64,000 bases of DNA from Arthrobacter sp. MYb229 (GCF_002975405.1 NZ_PCPS01000002.1:620001-684000), one strand, 5' to 3'; counted from the stretch's first letter, positions 43,691-53,249 are shown. The notes: generated by a model not told the origin, from the sequence alone. Made by a program: numbers and translations.

Positions 43691-44179
43691 ATGGCCGTTT
43701 CAGACCCGCTCTTTTTAGACAAGACCAATCCCGAGTTGTGGAACTCCATGGGGAAGTTCTCCAACCAGCTTGCCAAGACCTACCGGGCAGCCGGCATCAG
43801 CGACCGGACAGCCGAACTGATCAACCTTCGGGTCTCGCAGATCAACGGCTGCGCCTACTGCCTCGACATGCACACGCGCAAGGCGCTGGAAGCCGGAGAG
43901 CGCATGCAGCGCATCGTCTTGCTCAGCACATGGGATGAATGCGGCGGACAGTTTGACGAGCTCGAATGCGCGGCCCTTGCCATCGCCGAGGCTGCCACGG
44001 ATCTGCCCTGCCCGGAGGAACGCATCGCCGCCGTAGCTTCGGCACGACTGCTGCTCACCGATGAACAGGTTGCCGCGATCCAGTGGATCGCGATTTCGAT
44101 GAACGCTTTTAATAGAATTTCCATCCTGTCCCGCCACCCGGTCAAGGAACGGGCGCTTGGAGCGGAGAACGCCCAGTGA
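43691..44179 (+). CDS. Carboxymuconolactone decarboxylase (AhpD-like) family protein
   Basis: A 162-residue all-helical protein of the CMD/AhpD family with the redox CxxC-x3-H motif CAYCLDMHTRKA near residues 54-61, as in AhpD-like peroxidase partners. It lacks a signal peptide. Its stop overlaps the aminotransferase start (ATG at 44176 by four bases). Probably a cytosolic peroxidase-type protein; the partner is not present here. Confidence 0.9.
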   Translation: MAVSDPLFLDKTNPELWNSMGKFSNQLAKTYRAAGISDRTAELINLRVSQINGCAYCLDMHTRKALEAGERMQRIVLLSTWDECGGQFDELECAALAIAEAATDLPCPEERIAAVASARLLLTDEQVAAIQWIAISMNAFNRISILSRHPVKERALGAENAQ

Positions 44180-45363
44180 AGGTATCTGCTCGCGGACAGG
44201 TGCCGCCCTTTGAAGTAATGCAGATTGTTGATTCGGTGGCCACCATGCGTTCGGCCGGACATGATGTGATCTCGCTCTGCGTCGGCGAACCCGGTGGCGG
44301 GGCACCGGCCGCGGTTAATGAATTGGCTTCGAAGCTCCACGCCGAACATGCGGATTTCGGGTACACCTCCACCACTGGCTTAGCCGCAACAAGGCAGGCG
44401 CTAGCCGAGCACTACCGCCTGACCTACGGGATAGAGATTCCCGCGAGGAACTTCGTCATGACTGCAGGTTCCTCGGGCGCATTCCAGCTCGCGTTCTTGG
44501 CGGCCTTTGATCAGGGAGATATCGTCGCATTGGCGCGGCCTGGGTACCCGGCCTACGCAAATATTCTGCAAGCCCTTGGGCTGCAAGTTGTTGACCTGCC
44601 CACCGGACCCGAGCAGCGTTTCCAGCCGACGGTGGAACTTCTCGAGGCGGCGAAGGCGCAACACGGACGCCTCGACGGGCTGGTGATAGCTTCGCCGAAT
44701 AACCCCACCGGCACCATGTTCAGCGCCGCGGAGCTTGAACGCCTTGCCTGCTGGTGCGAAGCCAATGGGGTGCGGCTGATCAGTGACGAGATCTATCACG
44801 GAATCGAGTTTGTTCCCGAACGCAGGGGCCATACCTCTTGGGAATACTCCCAGACCAGCATCGTCGTCTCGTCTTTTTCCAAATACTGGGGAATGACCGG
44901 CTGGCGTTTGGGCTGGATGATCGTCCCCGACGACATGCTCGCCGTGGTGGATGGCCTAGCTTCCAACCTTGCCCTTTGTGCGCCGGCGCCCGCGCAACGC
45001 GCCGTCCTGGCGGCCTTCGAACCAGCGAGTCTGAATGAAGCCGAGAGCCGGGTAGCCGAATTTGCGCGCACCCGTGAGTTGGTGCTCCGCAGCATGGAAA
45101 AGCTTGGCATCTCCCAGGCGGCCCCTGCCGATGGCGCGTTCTATCTCTACGGAAAACTGCGCCCGGCGGTGCTCGAAAAGTTTGGTTCGGCCTCTGGGTT
45201 CTGTGCCGCGGTCTTGGAAGAAACCCATGTGGCGCTCACCCCCGGCGGGGACTTTGACCCATTTGCGGGGCATCTCTTTATTCGGCTTTCTTTCGCAGCG
45301 GGCTACCATCGTGTCGCCGAAGCGCTGGATCGAATCGATGCATTCCTGAAAAGGAATATTTAG
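44176..45363 (+). CDS. Class I/II pyridoxal-phosphate aminotransferase
   Basis: A 395-residue fold-type I aminotransferase. The PLP Lys is in SSFSKYWGMTGWRLGW near residue 236. Also present are the SPNNPTGTMFS Asn segment, the SDEIYHGIEF Asp/Tyr segment and a C-terminal Arg in FIRLSFAAG. It is close in pattern to aspartate/alanine-type aminotransferases. The GTG start at 44176 overlaps the CMD gene. Substrate not assigned. Confidence 0.92.
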   Translation: MKVSARGQVPPFEVMQIVDSVATMRSAGHDVISLCVGEPGGGAPAAVNELASKLHAEHADFGYTSTTGLAATRQALAEHYRLTYGIEIPARNFVMTAGSSGAFQLAFLAAFDQGDIVALARPGYPAYANILQALGLQVVDLPTGPEQRFQPTVELLEAAKAQHGRLDGLVIASPNNPTGTMFSAAELERLACWCEANGVRLISDEIYHGIEFVPERRGHTSWEYSQTSIVVSSFSKYWGMTGWRLGWMIVPDDMLAVVDGLASNLALCAPAPAQRAVLAAFEPASLNEAESRVAEFARTRELVLRSMEKLGISQAAPADGAFYLYGKLRPAVLEKFGSASGFCAAVLEETHVALTPGGDFDPFAGHLFIRLSFAAGYHRVAEALDRIDAFLKRNI

Positions 45364-45430
45364 CAATGGGAGTTTATACACAGTTCGCCGTTGCGGAGCA
45401 ACGCGTTGAACAAGCAGGCCCGAAGCTGGG

Positions 45431-45832
45431 ATGAATCAAAGTCCGCCGCCCAGCTTGGAGTCCACCATGCGCGATCTACCGCTACCCGTTGAACACGAAT
45501 GCCTTGCCTGCTACCTCTATCGGGTAGCCGAGGACGTCCCCTGCGAAGGTTCGCTTCGCATGCTCAAATATTACCGAGACCATGCGGCACCCCGAGCCAC
45601 CGCGCTGGAACGCAAGATCAAGCTGCTGGGCGGATACTGCGATTGCGAGGTTCTCATGAACGCACTGCGGCCGGCTACCACCGAGGCGGTCAGAGCCATG
45701 GACCACGGGGCCGATTTGGTCTGCAAAGGGGTACGCCGCGGCTGCATTCAACCCTGCGAGCAGTGGTTGATACGCCGCGGCGTGCAATGGGCTGGCGGAC
45801 AATTCCGCAGCCGGGGTGCTAAAAGCTCTTAG
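45431..45832 (+). CDS. DUF2695-type protein
   Basis: A 133-residue Cys-rich cytosolic protein. The segment HECLACYLYRVAEDVPCEG and the later LLGGYCDCEVLMNAL with its Cys pair match the DUF2695 pattern, presumably metal-binding. A further Cys pair, GCIQPCEQW, is near the C-terminus. The function of the family is unknown. The ATG at 45431 overlaps the stop of a 22-codon open frame at 45366-45434; an internal ATG at 45467 is an alternative start. Confidence 0.75.
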   Translation: MNQSPPPSLESTMRDLPLPVEHECLACYLYRVAEDVPCEGSLRMLKYYRDHAAPRATALERKIKLLGGYCDCEVLMNALRPATTEAVRAMDHGADLVCKGVRRGCIQPCEQWLIRRGVQWAGGQFRSRGAKSS

Positions 45833-46554
45833 TCGTCGATTGCGTCAGACCGATTCGCTGCCTTCTTCTTGGACGCCATACGGGCCTTGAGAAGTTCCAC
45901 GAAGATCGGGATGACCGAAATCAGCACGATCAAGATGAAGATGATGTCTACGTTCTCTTCGATCCAGCTAATCTGGCCCAACCAGTAACCCAGCAGGGTT
46001 ACGCCGACACCCCAGAGCAGCGCGCCGACAAGATTGTAGAAAACGAAGGTCTTGTGGTTCATTTTGGCGACGCCGGCAATCACCGGCACGAAGGTACGAA
46101 CCACCGGGACGAAGCGTGCAAGGATGACCGCGCGTCCACCGAATCTCTCGAAGAATTCGTGCGCACGTTCCACGTTCGCCTGGGAAAAGAAACGAGAATC
46201 GGGCTTTTTGAAGATCGCGGGGCCAGATTTCTTACCTATGATGTAGCCCGTTTGGTCTCCGGCGAAGGCGCAAACGAAGATCGCGAGGGCAAAAAGCCAC
46301 AGCGAGATATCCAGAGTTCCCGAAGCAATCAACAGCCCCACGGTGAAGAGCATTGAATCCCCTGGCAGGAAGAACCCGACAAGCAATCCGGTCTCGGCAA
46401 AGACGATGCCGCACACCAGCAGCATGACCCATGGGCCTAAGGCTGGGTCGCGGAGGAAGACGTTGGGGTTCAACCAGTCGGGGAGAAACGCGGCTCCCAT
46501 GGTTGGTGTCCCGAACTCGGTCATAAGCGAGAGGAAAGGAGAAAGATCTAGCAC
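45829..46554 (-). CDS. DedA-family membrane protein
   Basis: A 241-residue inner-membrane protein of the DedA/SNARE-associated family with about five helices. Typical segments are FAETGLLVGFFLPGDSMLFTVG, CAFAGDQTGYIIGKKSGP and FERFGGRAVILARFVPVVRTFVPVIAG, with the conserved Arg and Pro. The family works in envelope homeostasis, probably by flipping undecaprenyl phosphate or phospholipids. The start is GTG at 46554. The gene is convergent with the DUF2695 gene (4-nt overlap). Confidence 0.93.
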   Translation of the reverse strand: MLDLSPFLSLMTEFGTPTMGAAFLPDWLNPNVFLRDPALGPWVMLLVCGIVFAETGLLVGFFLPGDSMLFTVGLLIASGTLDISLWLFALAIFVCAFAGDQTGYIIGKKSGPAIFKKPDSRFFSQANVERAHEFFERFGGRAVILARFVPVVRTFVPVIAGVAKMNHKTFVFYNLVGALLWGVGVTLLGYWLGQISWIEENVDIIFILIVLISVIPIFVELLKARMASKKKAANRSDAIDD

Positions 46555-46890
46555 GGTAAAAGACTACGGGAAATCACTGGGAGTTTCCCTGCACGTTAAT
46601 GCAGATCACAGACCGAAAGTGCGTGGAGAAACGCCGAAATTACATCCTGACAGGTGCTTACCGAACCTTTGCGCTAGCTGGCGCACAGGTGGAGTGTGGC
46701 GGCACAGCGCCAGAGCTTATCGGCAAGATCACAGCCAGCTCGTCCCTATGCTGGCACCGGGCGGGGCAATGTCTACCGAGGCGCCACCTCATTCGTCCGA
46801 GGTCAGGCGGGCGAGCATGACCCATGACAACCGTCATGGGCGGGACGTGACTTTCTACTCTGTGCACAGCACCGGAAATTTAGAAAAATA
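46555..46890. other. Intergenic region between DedA and the ABC exporter operon
   Basis: No supported gene. It must contain the divergent promoters of the DedA and ABC genes. A palindrome at 46821-46840 (CCCATGAC-AACC-GTCATGGG) lies 50 bp before the ABC operon. Confidence 0.5.
46821..46840. promoter_or_regulatory. Candidate response-regulator operator before ABC exporter
   Basis: CCCATGACAACCGTCATGGG is an eight-base inverted repeat with a four-base spacer. NarL/LiaR-type regulators bind such dyads, and the operon encodes one at 49684-50289, so autoregulation is plausible. Confidence 0.5.
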
Positions 46891-47814
46891 GTGAGTATGA
46901 AAACGCTGAACCGAACCGACGCTGTCACGCTGACGGGGCTTCACAAGACTTTCACGACACCCCGTACCAAGGTCGAAGCCGTTAAAGGCATCGATCTAAC
47001 CATTCACACCGGACAAATCGTCGCCCTGCTGGGGCCGAACGGTGCAGGGAAGACCACCACCGTGGACATGATCCTCGGGCTGACCGCGCCAACCGCAGGA
47101 ACTGCCCAGGTACTTGGCCTGGACCCGCACAAGGCGGTGTCCAGCGGCCGGGTCTCCGCAGTTTTGCAAACCGGCGGACTGCTTCGAGATATGACCGTCT
47201 ACGAAACGATCAAGGTCATCGCGTCCATGCACCAAGTTCATGGACGAATCGACGAAGTCATGGAACGAACCGGACTAACCCCGATCGCCAAGCGCCGCGT
47301 CGGCAAATGCTCCGGTGGTGAACAGCAACGAATCAAATTCGCTCTCGCGCTCCTGCCCAACCCAGATGTGTTGATCCTGGATGAGCCCACTGCGGGGATG
47401 GATGTGATGGCTCGCCGCGAATTTTGGAACACCATGCGCAACGAAGCCATCGACGGGCGAACCATCATCTTCGCAACCCACTACCTCGAAGAGGCACAAA
47501 ACTTCGCCGAACGCACCGTGCTGATCAGCCGCGGCACGGTGGTCGCAGACGGCGCAACAGAGCAATTACGGCAGATGATCTCCGGACGCAAGGTAGTCGC
47601 GACCATGCCGGACGCGCGAAGCATCGACCAGCTCATGAGCGAAGAAGCCAAGCCCGAGATCGAAGAGCGGTCAGGGATGCGGGTGACCTTTCGCTGCCAG
47701 GACTCGGACGGGCTGGCACGTGAACTTCTGACTCGGTATGGCGCCTATGATCTGGAGATCTCCGCGCCAAGCCTCGAAGACGCTTTTGTTCAGTTGACGG
47801 AGGACGCATCATGA
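46891..47814 (+). CDS. ABC exporter ATPase (DrrA/CcmA type)
   Basis: A 307-residue ATPase: Walker A GPNGAGKTT near residue 50, signature CSGGEQQR near 146 (Cys in place of Leu in LSGG), Walker B VLILDEPTAGMD and an H-loop FATHYLEEA. A C-terminal extension typical of DrrA-type multidrug or lipid exporters follows. The GTG at 46891 or the ATG at 46897 may start it; no clear ribosome-binding site decides. It heads a four-gene operon. Confidence 0.93.
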   Translation: MSMKTLNRTDAVTLTGLHKTFTTPRTKVEAVKGIDLTIHTGQIVALLGPNGAGKTTTVDMILGLTAPTAGTAQVLGLDPHKAVSSGRVSAVLQTGGLLRDMTVYETIKVIASMHQVHGRIDEVMERTGLTPIAKRRVGKCSGGEQQRIKFALALLPNPDVLILDEPTAGMDVMARREFWNTMRNEAIDGRTIIFATHYLEEAQNFAERTVLISRGTVVADGATEQLRQMISGRKVVATMPDARSIDQLMSEEAKPEIEERSGMRVTFRCQDSDGLARELLTRYGAYDLEISAPSLEDAFVQLTEDAS

Positions 47815-48566
47815 ATCCCACATATGTCGGTGTCGAGTTCACCCGACACATTCGAGATGGCTACAACCTGTTCTTCTCCCTGCTGATGCCTTCGGCAATG
47901 TACCTGCTCTTCGGCAATATCCCCAGCTACGGCGAGGAGGTCCTCGGACTGGGAAACGTGAAGTTCTACATCATGGCGTCCATGGCAGCCTACGGGGCCG
48001 CGATCTCGACGGTTGCCATCGCCGGCACCGTTGCTACCGAATCCATGCAGGGCTGGGGGCGGCAGATCGCCTTGACAAGAATGTCGCCGGCAACCTTCGT
48101 CTCCTCGAAGATGTTCGTGGCGACCACCATCGCGGCAATCTCCGCAGCCCTGGTCTACGCACTGGGTGCCGCAACGGGCGCCACCACCACCGAATGGTGG
48201 CTGTGGATCGCCGCCTTCGGCATCACGATGGTCGGTTCGCTGATGTTCGCTTGCTACGGCATCGGCGTTGGCATGCTCTTCAAATCCGAATCCGCGCTGG
48301 GCCTGGCCTCGGGGCTGATGGTGTTCTTCGCCTTCTTCGGCAACGTGTTCATGCCGCTGAGCGGCATGATGCTGGATATCGCACGCTTTACCCCGATGTA
48401 CGGGTATGTCGCGCTGGTACGTTTCCTGCAACTGCAAGATGTTCCAGCAGAAACCGGGTTCGCTCCGGATGCATTGTGGATCCCAGTGACTAATGTGGTG
48501 CTATGGGCAGCGTTCTTCGCAATCTTCGCCCTGATCGCAACGCGAAAGGCACGGGCACGACAGTGA
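47811..48566 (+). CDS. ABC-2 type exporter permease
   Basis: A 251-residue ABC-2 permease with six predicted helices and typical segments near NPTYVGVEFTRHIRD, ALTRMSPATF and GLASGLMVFFAFFGNVFMPLSGM. It pairs with the ATPase, whose gene it overlaps by four bases, and its stop overlaps the kinase start. The exported compound is unknown. Confidence 0.92.
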   Translation: MNPTYVGVEFTRHIRDGYNLFFSLLMPSAMYLLFGNIPSYGEEVLGLGNVKFYIMASMAAYGAAISTVAIAGTVATESMQGWGRQIALTRMSPATFVSSKMFVATTIAAISAALVYALGAATGATTTEWWLWIAAFGITMVGSLMFACYGIGVGMLFKSESALGLASGLMVFFAFFGNVFMPLSGMMLDIARFTPMYGYVALVRFLQLQDVPAETGFAPDALWIPVTNVVLWAAFFAIFALIATRKARARQ

Positions 48567-49687
48567 CCGAACGTAGTCAGGCACAGGCCGATGTAGACCG
48601 ATTCTGGAGCAGATTTGGCTGGTGGGTTTCGGGAGTGTGGATTATTTTCCTCATCTACCCGACGCTCACCCTGCTCCAGGAGGACTTCCCGGTGGCACTG
48701 CGGGTCATTGGACTGAGCCTGATTCTCGTGTACGCGGCCGCTTACCTTCGCGGCTACGGACGGTTCTCCTGGACGGTGGGCCACGGCGGCAGCAGCTCTT
48801 TCGAGGCCTATGCCTATTTCGGCACCATGGCAGCGATCATGTTTGCAAGTATTCCGATCCTGCACGATGGCGCGTTGGGGTTGCTGCCCTTTCTGACCTC
48901 ATATTCGGCTTTTCTGCTCAAGCGCAAGGTCATGTACGTGACCTACGCGGTGGCACTGATCCTGAGCTTCGGCCTTCCGTTGGCTTACGGAGTGTTCTTG
49001 CAACAGCTCTTCCTCACCGGGTTGAACGTGATGCTCATGGTCATTTACTTCGTCACCTCCGGGACGATCCGCAGGGCCGTAGCGGCAGACATGATCAAGG
49101 ATGAATTCCTGGTCCTTAGCGAGCAAGAACGAATGGCTCGCGACGTGCATGACGGGGTAGGCCATTCGTTGACCGCGCTGAACCTCAAGGCGCAGCTGGC
49201 CCTGCGGCTGCTGGACGAAGGCGAAGTGCAGAAAGCCCGAAGCGAGGTTGAACAGCTCAGCGAGCTGGCGCTCATGGCGCTCGATTCGGTGCGCACCACC
49301 GTGCATGGAATGGCCCGGGCCGATCTCGAAGGGGAACTTCAGGCCTTGGCGTGCGTGTGCGCCGACAGCGGCATCGAATTTAACGTCGTGGGCCGGGCGG
49401 AAGCCATCCCGCACGAACTGCGTTCGCACGTTTCGTGGATCGTGCGGGAATCGCTGACCAATGTGTTGCGCCATGCGCACGCCAGCGGGGTCTGGGTTAG
49501 CCTCTCGGAGCAAATGCTCAGTATCGATGATGACGGAGATGGCCTGCAGAATGCCAAGGAAGGCCATGGGCTACGCGGCATGCGTGAACGAGCCCGGCTT
49601 TTCGGAGCCAGCTGTACAGTGGGGGAGTCGAAGCTCGGCGGAACCAGCATTCGAATCGACTTCGGAACCACAGGAGTACATTCATGA
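48563..49687 (+). CDS. DesK/LiaS-type sensor histidine kinase
   Basis: A 374-residue kinase with five or six N-terminal membrane helices (about 18-165), a linker helix, HisKA_3 with the phospho-acceptor His in ARDVHDGVGHSLTALNLKAQ (about 196) and a HATPase domain (IVRESLTNVLRHAHASGVWV, DDDGDGL, GHGLRGMRERARLFGA). The GTG at 48563 overlaps the permease stop. It presumably senses a membrane signal relevant to the exporter. Confidence 0.92.
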   Translation: MTERSQAQADVDRFWSRFGWWVSGVWIIFLIYPTLTLLQEDFPVALRVIGLSLILVYAAAYLRGYGRFSWTVGHGGSSSFEAYAYFGTMAAIMFASIPILHDGALGLLPFLTSYSAFLLKRKVMYVTYAVALILSFGLPLAYGVFLQQLFLTGLNVMLMVIYFVTSGTIRRAVAADMIKDEFLVLSEQERMARDVHDGVGHSLTALNLKAQLALRLLDEGEVQKARSEVEQLSELALMALDSVRTTVHGMARADLEGELQALACVCADSGIEFNVVGRAEAIPHELRSHVSWIVRESLTNVLRHAHASGVWVSLSEQMLSIDDDGDGLQNAKEGHGLRGMRERARLFGASCTVGESKLGGTSIRIDFGTTGVHS

Positions 49688-50289
49688 TCAAGGTGTTGAT
49701 TGCCGATGACCAGCACCTGGTCCGCGGTGCGCTGGTGGCGCTGCTGAACATGGAACACGACCTTGAAGTGGTTGCCGAATGCTCCGACGGGGACGAGGTG
49801 CTGGACGCGGTGGCCGCGTACGCCCCGGACGTGGTGCTGCTCGATGTACAGATGCCGCGCATGGATGGACTCACGGCCGCCGGCCTGGTTCGCGCGAAGC
49901 ATCCGCAGGTCAAGGTGCTGATCGTGACCACCTTCGACCGTCCGGGATATTTCAGGCAGGCATTCGAGGTCGGAGCCCATGGCTTCCTTGTCAAGGACGC
50001 CTCGCCCGCCGAATTAGCCGACGCGGTGCGCCGGGTGCAGGCCGGAGGCAAGGTCATCGACCCGCAGCTTGCCATGCTGTCGGTTGAATCCGCGAGCAAC
50101 CCGCTGACCGATCGGGAACGCGAGGTCCTGGGGCTCGCGGCGGCCGGGAGCCCGGTCTCCAGGATTGCCCAGGAAATACATCTGTCGGTCGGTACCGTGC
50201 GCAACCACCTGTCGAATGCGATCGGCAAGACCGACGGGTCGAATCGGATCGAGGCCGCACGCATTGCCCAGGAACGCGGTTGGATCTAG
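49684..50289 (+). CDS. LuxR-type response regulator (DesR/LiaR type)
   Basis: A 201-residue response regulator: receiver Asp in DVVLLDVQMPRMDG (about residue 54), Thr in IVTTFDRPG, Lys in GFLVKDASPAEL, and a LuxR helix-turn-helix with AAAGSPVSRIAQEIHLSVGTVRNHLSNAI. It overlaps the kinase gene by four bases and its stop overlaps the convergent DUF456 gene. It probably controls its own operon through the dyad at 46821-46840. Confidence 0.93.
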   Translation: MIKVLIADDQHLVRGALVALLNMEHDLEVVAECSDGDEVLDAVAAYAPDVVLLDVQMPRMDGLTAAGLVRAKHPQVKVLIVTTFDRPGYFRQAFEVGAHGFLVKDASPAELADAVRRVQAGGKVIDPQLAMLSVESASNPLTDREREVLGLAAAGSPVSRIAQEIHLSVGTVRNHLSNAIGKTDGSNRIEAARIAQERGWI

Positions 50290-50786
50290 CGGGTCGCGAA
50301 GTGGGTGATCAGGCCGATGACCCAGATGGATGTGGCCAGCAGGACGCAGCCGAACTCTACAATGATTCCGATGCCCATGGCCTTCAAGGTCGCCCAGGAA
50401 GAGGCTAAGGCGCCACCGAACTTGCGGTGACGAGCAGCCTCGCCGAGGAACAGCCCCACCGCGAAGCCGAGGAACAGGCCCACCACCGGAATGAGGATGG
50501 CGCCGGCGATCGCACCGAGCAACCCCCAGAAGATCGATCCTTTGGGGATCTGATGCTGTTTGAGCTTGCGTCCGGTCAGTACCGCGGATGCCGACCAGCC
50601 TAAGGCGGCGATCAGCATGCCGAGTCCCGCCGCCCACCAGGAAGCGCCGGATCCCAGTAGCCAGCCCCATCCGAGCAGCGTCAAAATAGTGAGCAAGGAG
50701 CCGGGAAGTACCGGAATGATGGTTCCCAAGGCAGAAACGATCAGCAGTAATCCGGCAATAATGGTGTAAATAATCTGTGCATCCAC
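50286..50786 (-). CDS. DUF456-family membrane protein
   Basis: A 166-residue protein with four or five membrane helices and Gly-rich segments IIAGLLLIVSALGTIIPVLPG and AIAGAILIPVVGLFLGFAVGLFLGE characteristic of DUF456, which is widely conserved in Actinobacteria and of unknown function. It overlaps the stop of the convergent response regulator by four bases. Confidence 0.87.
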   Translation of the reverse strand: MDAQIIYTIIAGLLLIVSALGTIIPVLPGSLLTILTLLGWGWLLGSGASWWAAGLGMLIAALGWSASAVLTGRKLKQHQIPKGSIFWGLLGAIAGAILIPVVGLFLGFAVGLFLGEAARHRKFGGALASSWATLKAMGIGIIVEFGCVLLATSIWVIGLITHFATR

Positions 50787-50853
50787 ACCCTTAGTGTGGC
50801 ACGGTGAGCTTGAGAATAACTTTTGGGCGCGTGCAGGATTTTTGAGGTGTTTG

Positions 50854-51666
50854 ATGAGTCAGCAACAGCAGGGCCGCATCGGTGTCGAGATCAGCAGCAA
50901 CGTAGCCACGGTGAGCCTGGATAATTCGAAGCAGCACAACGCGCTGACCAAAGACATGTGTCTGCAACTCGTCGGCGCGTTTGCCGGGCTCTCTGCAAAT
51001 CCCGAGGTCGCTGCCATCGTGGTGACCGGGGCCGGAACGAACTTCAGTGCCGGCATCGCCATCGATCAAATGAATCTGGTGCTCTTTGACAAGCCCAGCG
51101 GAGACGGACTGGTTAACCACTTTGATCTGGTGGACCATGCGATTACCAACTGCCCCAAACCGACCATCGCGGTGGTGCGCGGCAATTGCTTCGGAGGGGC
51201 ATGGCAGCTGGCGGCCGCTTGCGACGTCCAGCTGGCGGCGGACAATACCCGTCTGGCTATTACCCCGGCCAAGGTGGGGTTGGTGTTTCCCCGGCCTGGC
51301 ATCGAACGCCTGGTGCAAACGGTAGGCCGGAGCCGCGCAAAATACCTGCTGTTCAGCGGCGCCGGAATCAGCATGCAGGAAGCCTCCGATTGGGGCTTGT
51401 TTACCCGGGTTGTCCCAGAAGAAAAACTGGAAGGCGAGGCGGCGACCCTGATCTTCCAAATGTCAGCCAATTCGAACTTTTCGATTCAGCACACCAAGGA
51501 AGCCATCTCACTGACCGGTGAAGGAAAACCGGATCCATTGCTTGATGCCTACTGGGAGGAGCTGTGGAGGGACAACGCGCACAGCGAGGATCTCAAGGAA
51601 GGCCGAGCGGCTTTTGCCGCCAAACGCCGCCCAGAATTCAACTGGCGCTTCGAGGGGACCAACTAG
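50854..51666 (+). CDS. Enoyl-CoA hydratase/isomerase family protein
   Basis: A 270-residue crotonase-fold protein. The oxyanion-hole segments are VTGAGTNFSAGIAIDQ (Ala/Gly pair) and the later AVVRGNCFGGAWQLAAACDVQLAA with its Gly pair. It lacks the paired catalytic Glu residues of classic hydratases in obvious form, so it may be an isomerase or other crotonase activity. The ATG at 50854 has GAGGTG upstream. It sits beside a convergent acyl-CoA ligase, so fatty or aromatic acid metabolism is likely. Confidence 0.88.
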   Translation: MSQQQQGRIGVEISSNVATVSLDNSKQHNALTKDMCLQLVGAFAGLSANPEVAAIVVTGAGTNFSAGIAIDQMNLVLFDKPSGDGLVNHFDLVDHAITNCPKPTIAVVRGNCFGGAWQLAAACDVQLAADNTRLAITPAKVGLVFPRPGIERLVQTVGRSRAKYLLFSGAGISMQEASDWGLFTRVVPEEKLEGEAATLIFQMSANSNFSIQHTKEAISLTGEGKPDPLLDAYWEELWRDNAHSEDLKEGRAAFAAKRRPEFNWRFEGTN

Positions 51667-51701
51667 CGGCGCAGCTCGCTGCTGGAAGCGTGCGCCCGTA
51701 G

Positions 51702-53249
51702 CTAGCCGCTGTGCTTGGCTACCAGCTCGCGTTTGAGAATCTTCCCGCTGGGGCCGAGCGGGAATTCTTTCACGATCTCAATGTGCCTTGGGTACTTGTA
51801 GGCAGCGATCTGTTCGCTGACCCATTGGCCGATACTTTCCGGGTTCAGGGTCGACCCGGGTTCCAGCGTGATCGAGGCCGCGACTTCCTGTCCGTGCTTT
51901 GCATGTGGAATGCCGTACACGGCCGCGTTGGAGATCTCCGGATGGCTGACCAGCACTTCCTCCACCTCGCGTGGGTATACGTTGTACCCGTTGCGCAACA
52001 CCATATCCTTGGTGCGGTCCATGATGCGCAGATAGTCTTCTGCATCTTTCGTGCCTAGGTCTCCGGTGCGGAACCACCCATCCACGACGGCCTCGGCGGT
52101 CGCATCCGGGCGGTTGAGATATCCGGAGAACAGGTTGTGTCCGCGGATCACCAGCTCTCCCAGCTCTCCGCGGGGAAGCAAACGGATTTCGTTCGGATAG
52201 GCAGGGTCGGCGATTTCCACTTCGACTCCCCAGATGGGGGTGCCGATAGTTCCGGGGCGAGGCTCGCGCCCCAAATGGTTGAAGGTGGCGGCCGGTGAGG
52301 TTTCGGTCAGTCCGTACGCCTCATGGATTCGAGCTCCGAAACGCGCCTCGAAGGCGTTCAGGACCGCTACCGGCAGCGACGCACCGCCGGAGACCGCATA
52401 GCGTAGCTTGGTTGCTTTATCGCTGCGTTGCTTGCCGGCTTCCAACAGTGCGACGTACATGGTGGGGACGCCAAAGAACAAGTCGATTTCCTGGTCCAAG
52501 ACTAGGTCCAGGGCATCTTTCGCGGTGAATTTCGGAAGCAATACGAGTTCGGCACCGGCGCGGAATCCGGTGTTGAGCACGGCCGTTTGGCCGAAGGTAT
52601 GGAACAGCGGCAAGCCGCCGAAGAGCTTATCGCCTGGGCGCATATCGATGGTTTCCAACAACAATGTGCTGGTCTGTTCGATTAACGCTAGATGGGTGCC
52701 GAGGGCGCCCTTGGGCGTGCCGGTGGTACCGGAGGTGTAGAGGATCGTGGCGATATTCTCCGGATGCTGTGGCTCATAGGTCCTGACGGGATCCGCGCTC
52801 GCCGCGCGGTCTTCCAAGCGGTCGGTTTCCAACTCCGGCGGTGCCAAGACGCTGAGGACTTTGGCGCCGGCCAGTTCGGCTCCGGCTGCGCCTTCGCCTA
52901 GCAGGGGAGCGGCACAAATCAGCAGCTTGGCCGCGGAATCTTCGAGTACGTAGGCGATCTCCTGCTTCTTCAGCAACGCGTGGATGGGCACTGCAATAGC
53001 TCCCAAGGAAAGGATCGCGTAGTACACCCGGGCGAAGTCGGTGACATTGGGAATGAGCACCGCCACGCGGTCTTCCTGTTGGATTCCGAGATCGCGCAAG
53101 GCTCCAGCATAGGCGCGGGTCTCATCCCAAAGCTGGCTGTAAGTGGTGCTTTGGCCGCTCATGGTGATCGCGTTCTGATCCCCATAGCGCGCGGCGCTTT
53201 CGGCCAAGATGGCCGCCACCGACATGGTCAGGTTTGAGTTCGAACGCAT
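51702..53249 (-). CDS. Acyl-CoA synthetase (AMP-binding family)
   Basis: A 515-residue AMP-forming acyl-CoA ligase. The ATP motif TILYTSGTTGTPKGALGTH is near residue 168, the A5 segment YGLTETSPAA near 300, the A7 segment DGWFRTGDLG and the A10 Lys in GPSGKILKRELV at the C-terminus. It activates fatty or aromatic acids to acyl-CoA. AGGAG precedes the GTG at 53252 and the ATG at 53249 equally; the ATG is used here. The chain length is unknown. Confidence 0.92.
   Translation of the reverse strand: MRSNSNLTMSVAAILAESAARYGDQNAITMSGQSTTYSQLWDETRAYAGALRDLGIQQEDRVAVLIPNVTDFARVYYAILSLGAIAVPIHALLKKQEIAYVLEDSAAKLLICAAPLLGEGAAGAELAGAKVLSVLAPPELETDRLEDRAASADPVRTYEPQHPENIATILYTSGTTGTPKGALGTHLALIEQTSTLLLETIDMRPGDKLFGGLPLFHTFGQTAVLNTGFRAGAELVLLPKFTAKDALDLVLDQEIDLFFGVPTMYVALLEAGKQRSDKATKLRYAVSGGASLPVAVLNAFEARFGARIHEAYGLTETSPAATFNHLGREPRPGTIGTPIWGVEVEIADPAYPNEIRLLPRGELGELVIRGHNLFSGYLNRPDATAEAVVDGWFRTGDLGTKDAEDYLRIMDRTKDMVLRNGYNVYPREVEEVLVSHPEISNAAVYGIPHAKHGQEVAASITLEPGSTLNPESIGQWVSEQIAAYKYPRHIEIVKEFPLGPSGKILKRELVAKHSG

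Noticed and set aside
45366-45434. A 22-codon frame whose stop overlaps the DUF2695 start, possibly a leader peptide.
   Set aside because: AAGGA is about ten bases upstream, so translation is possible, but there is no attenuation hairpin or conserved residue to support a leader role.
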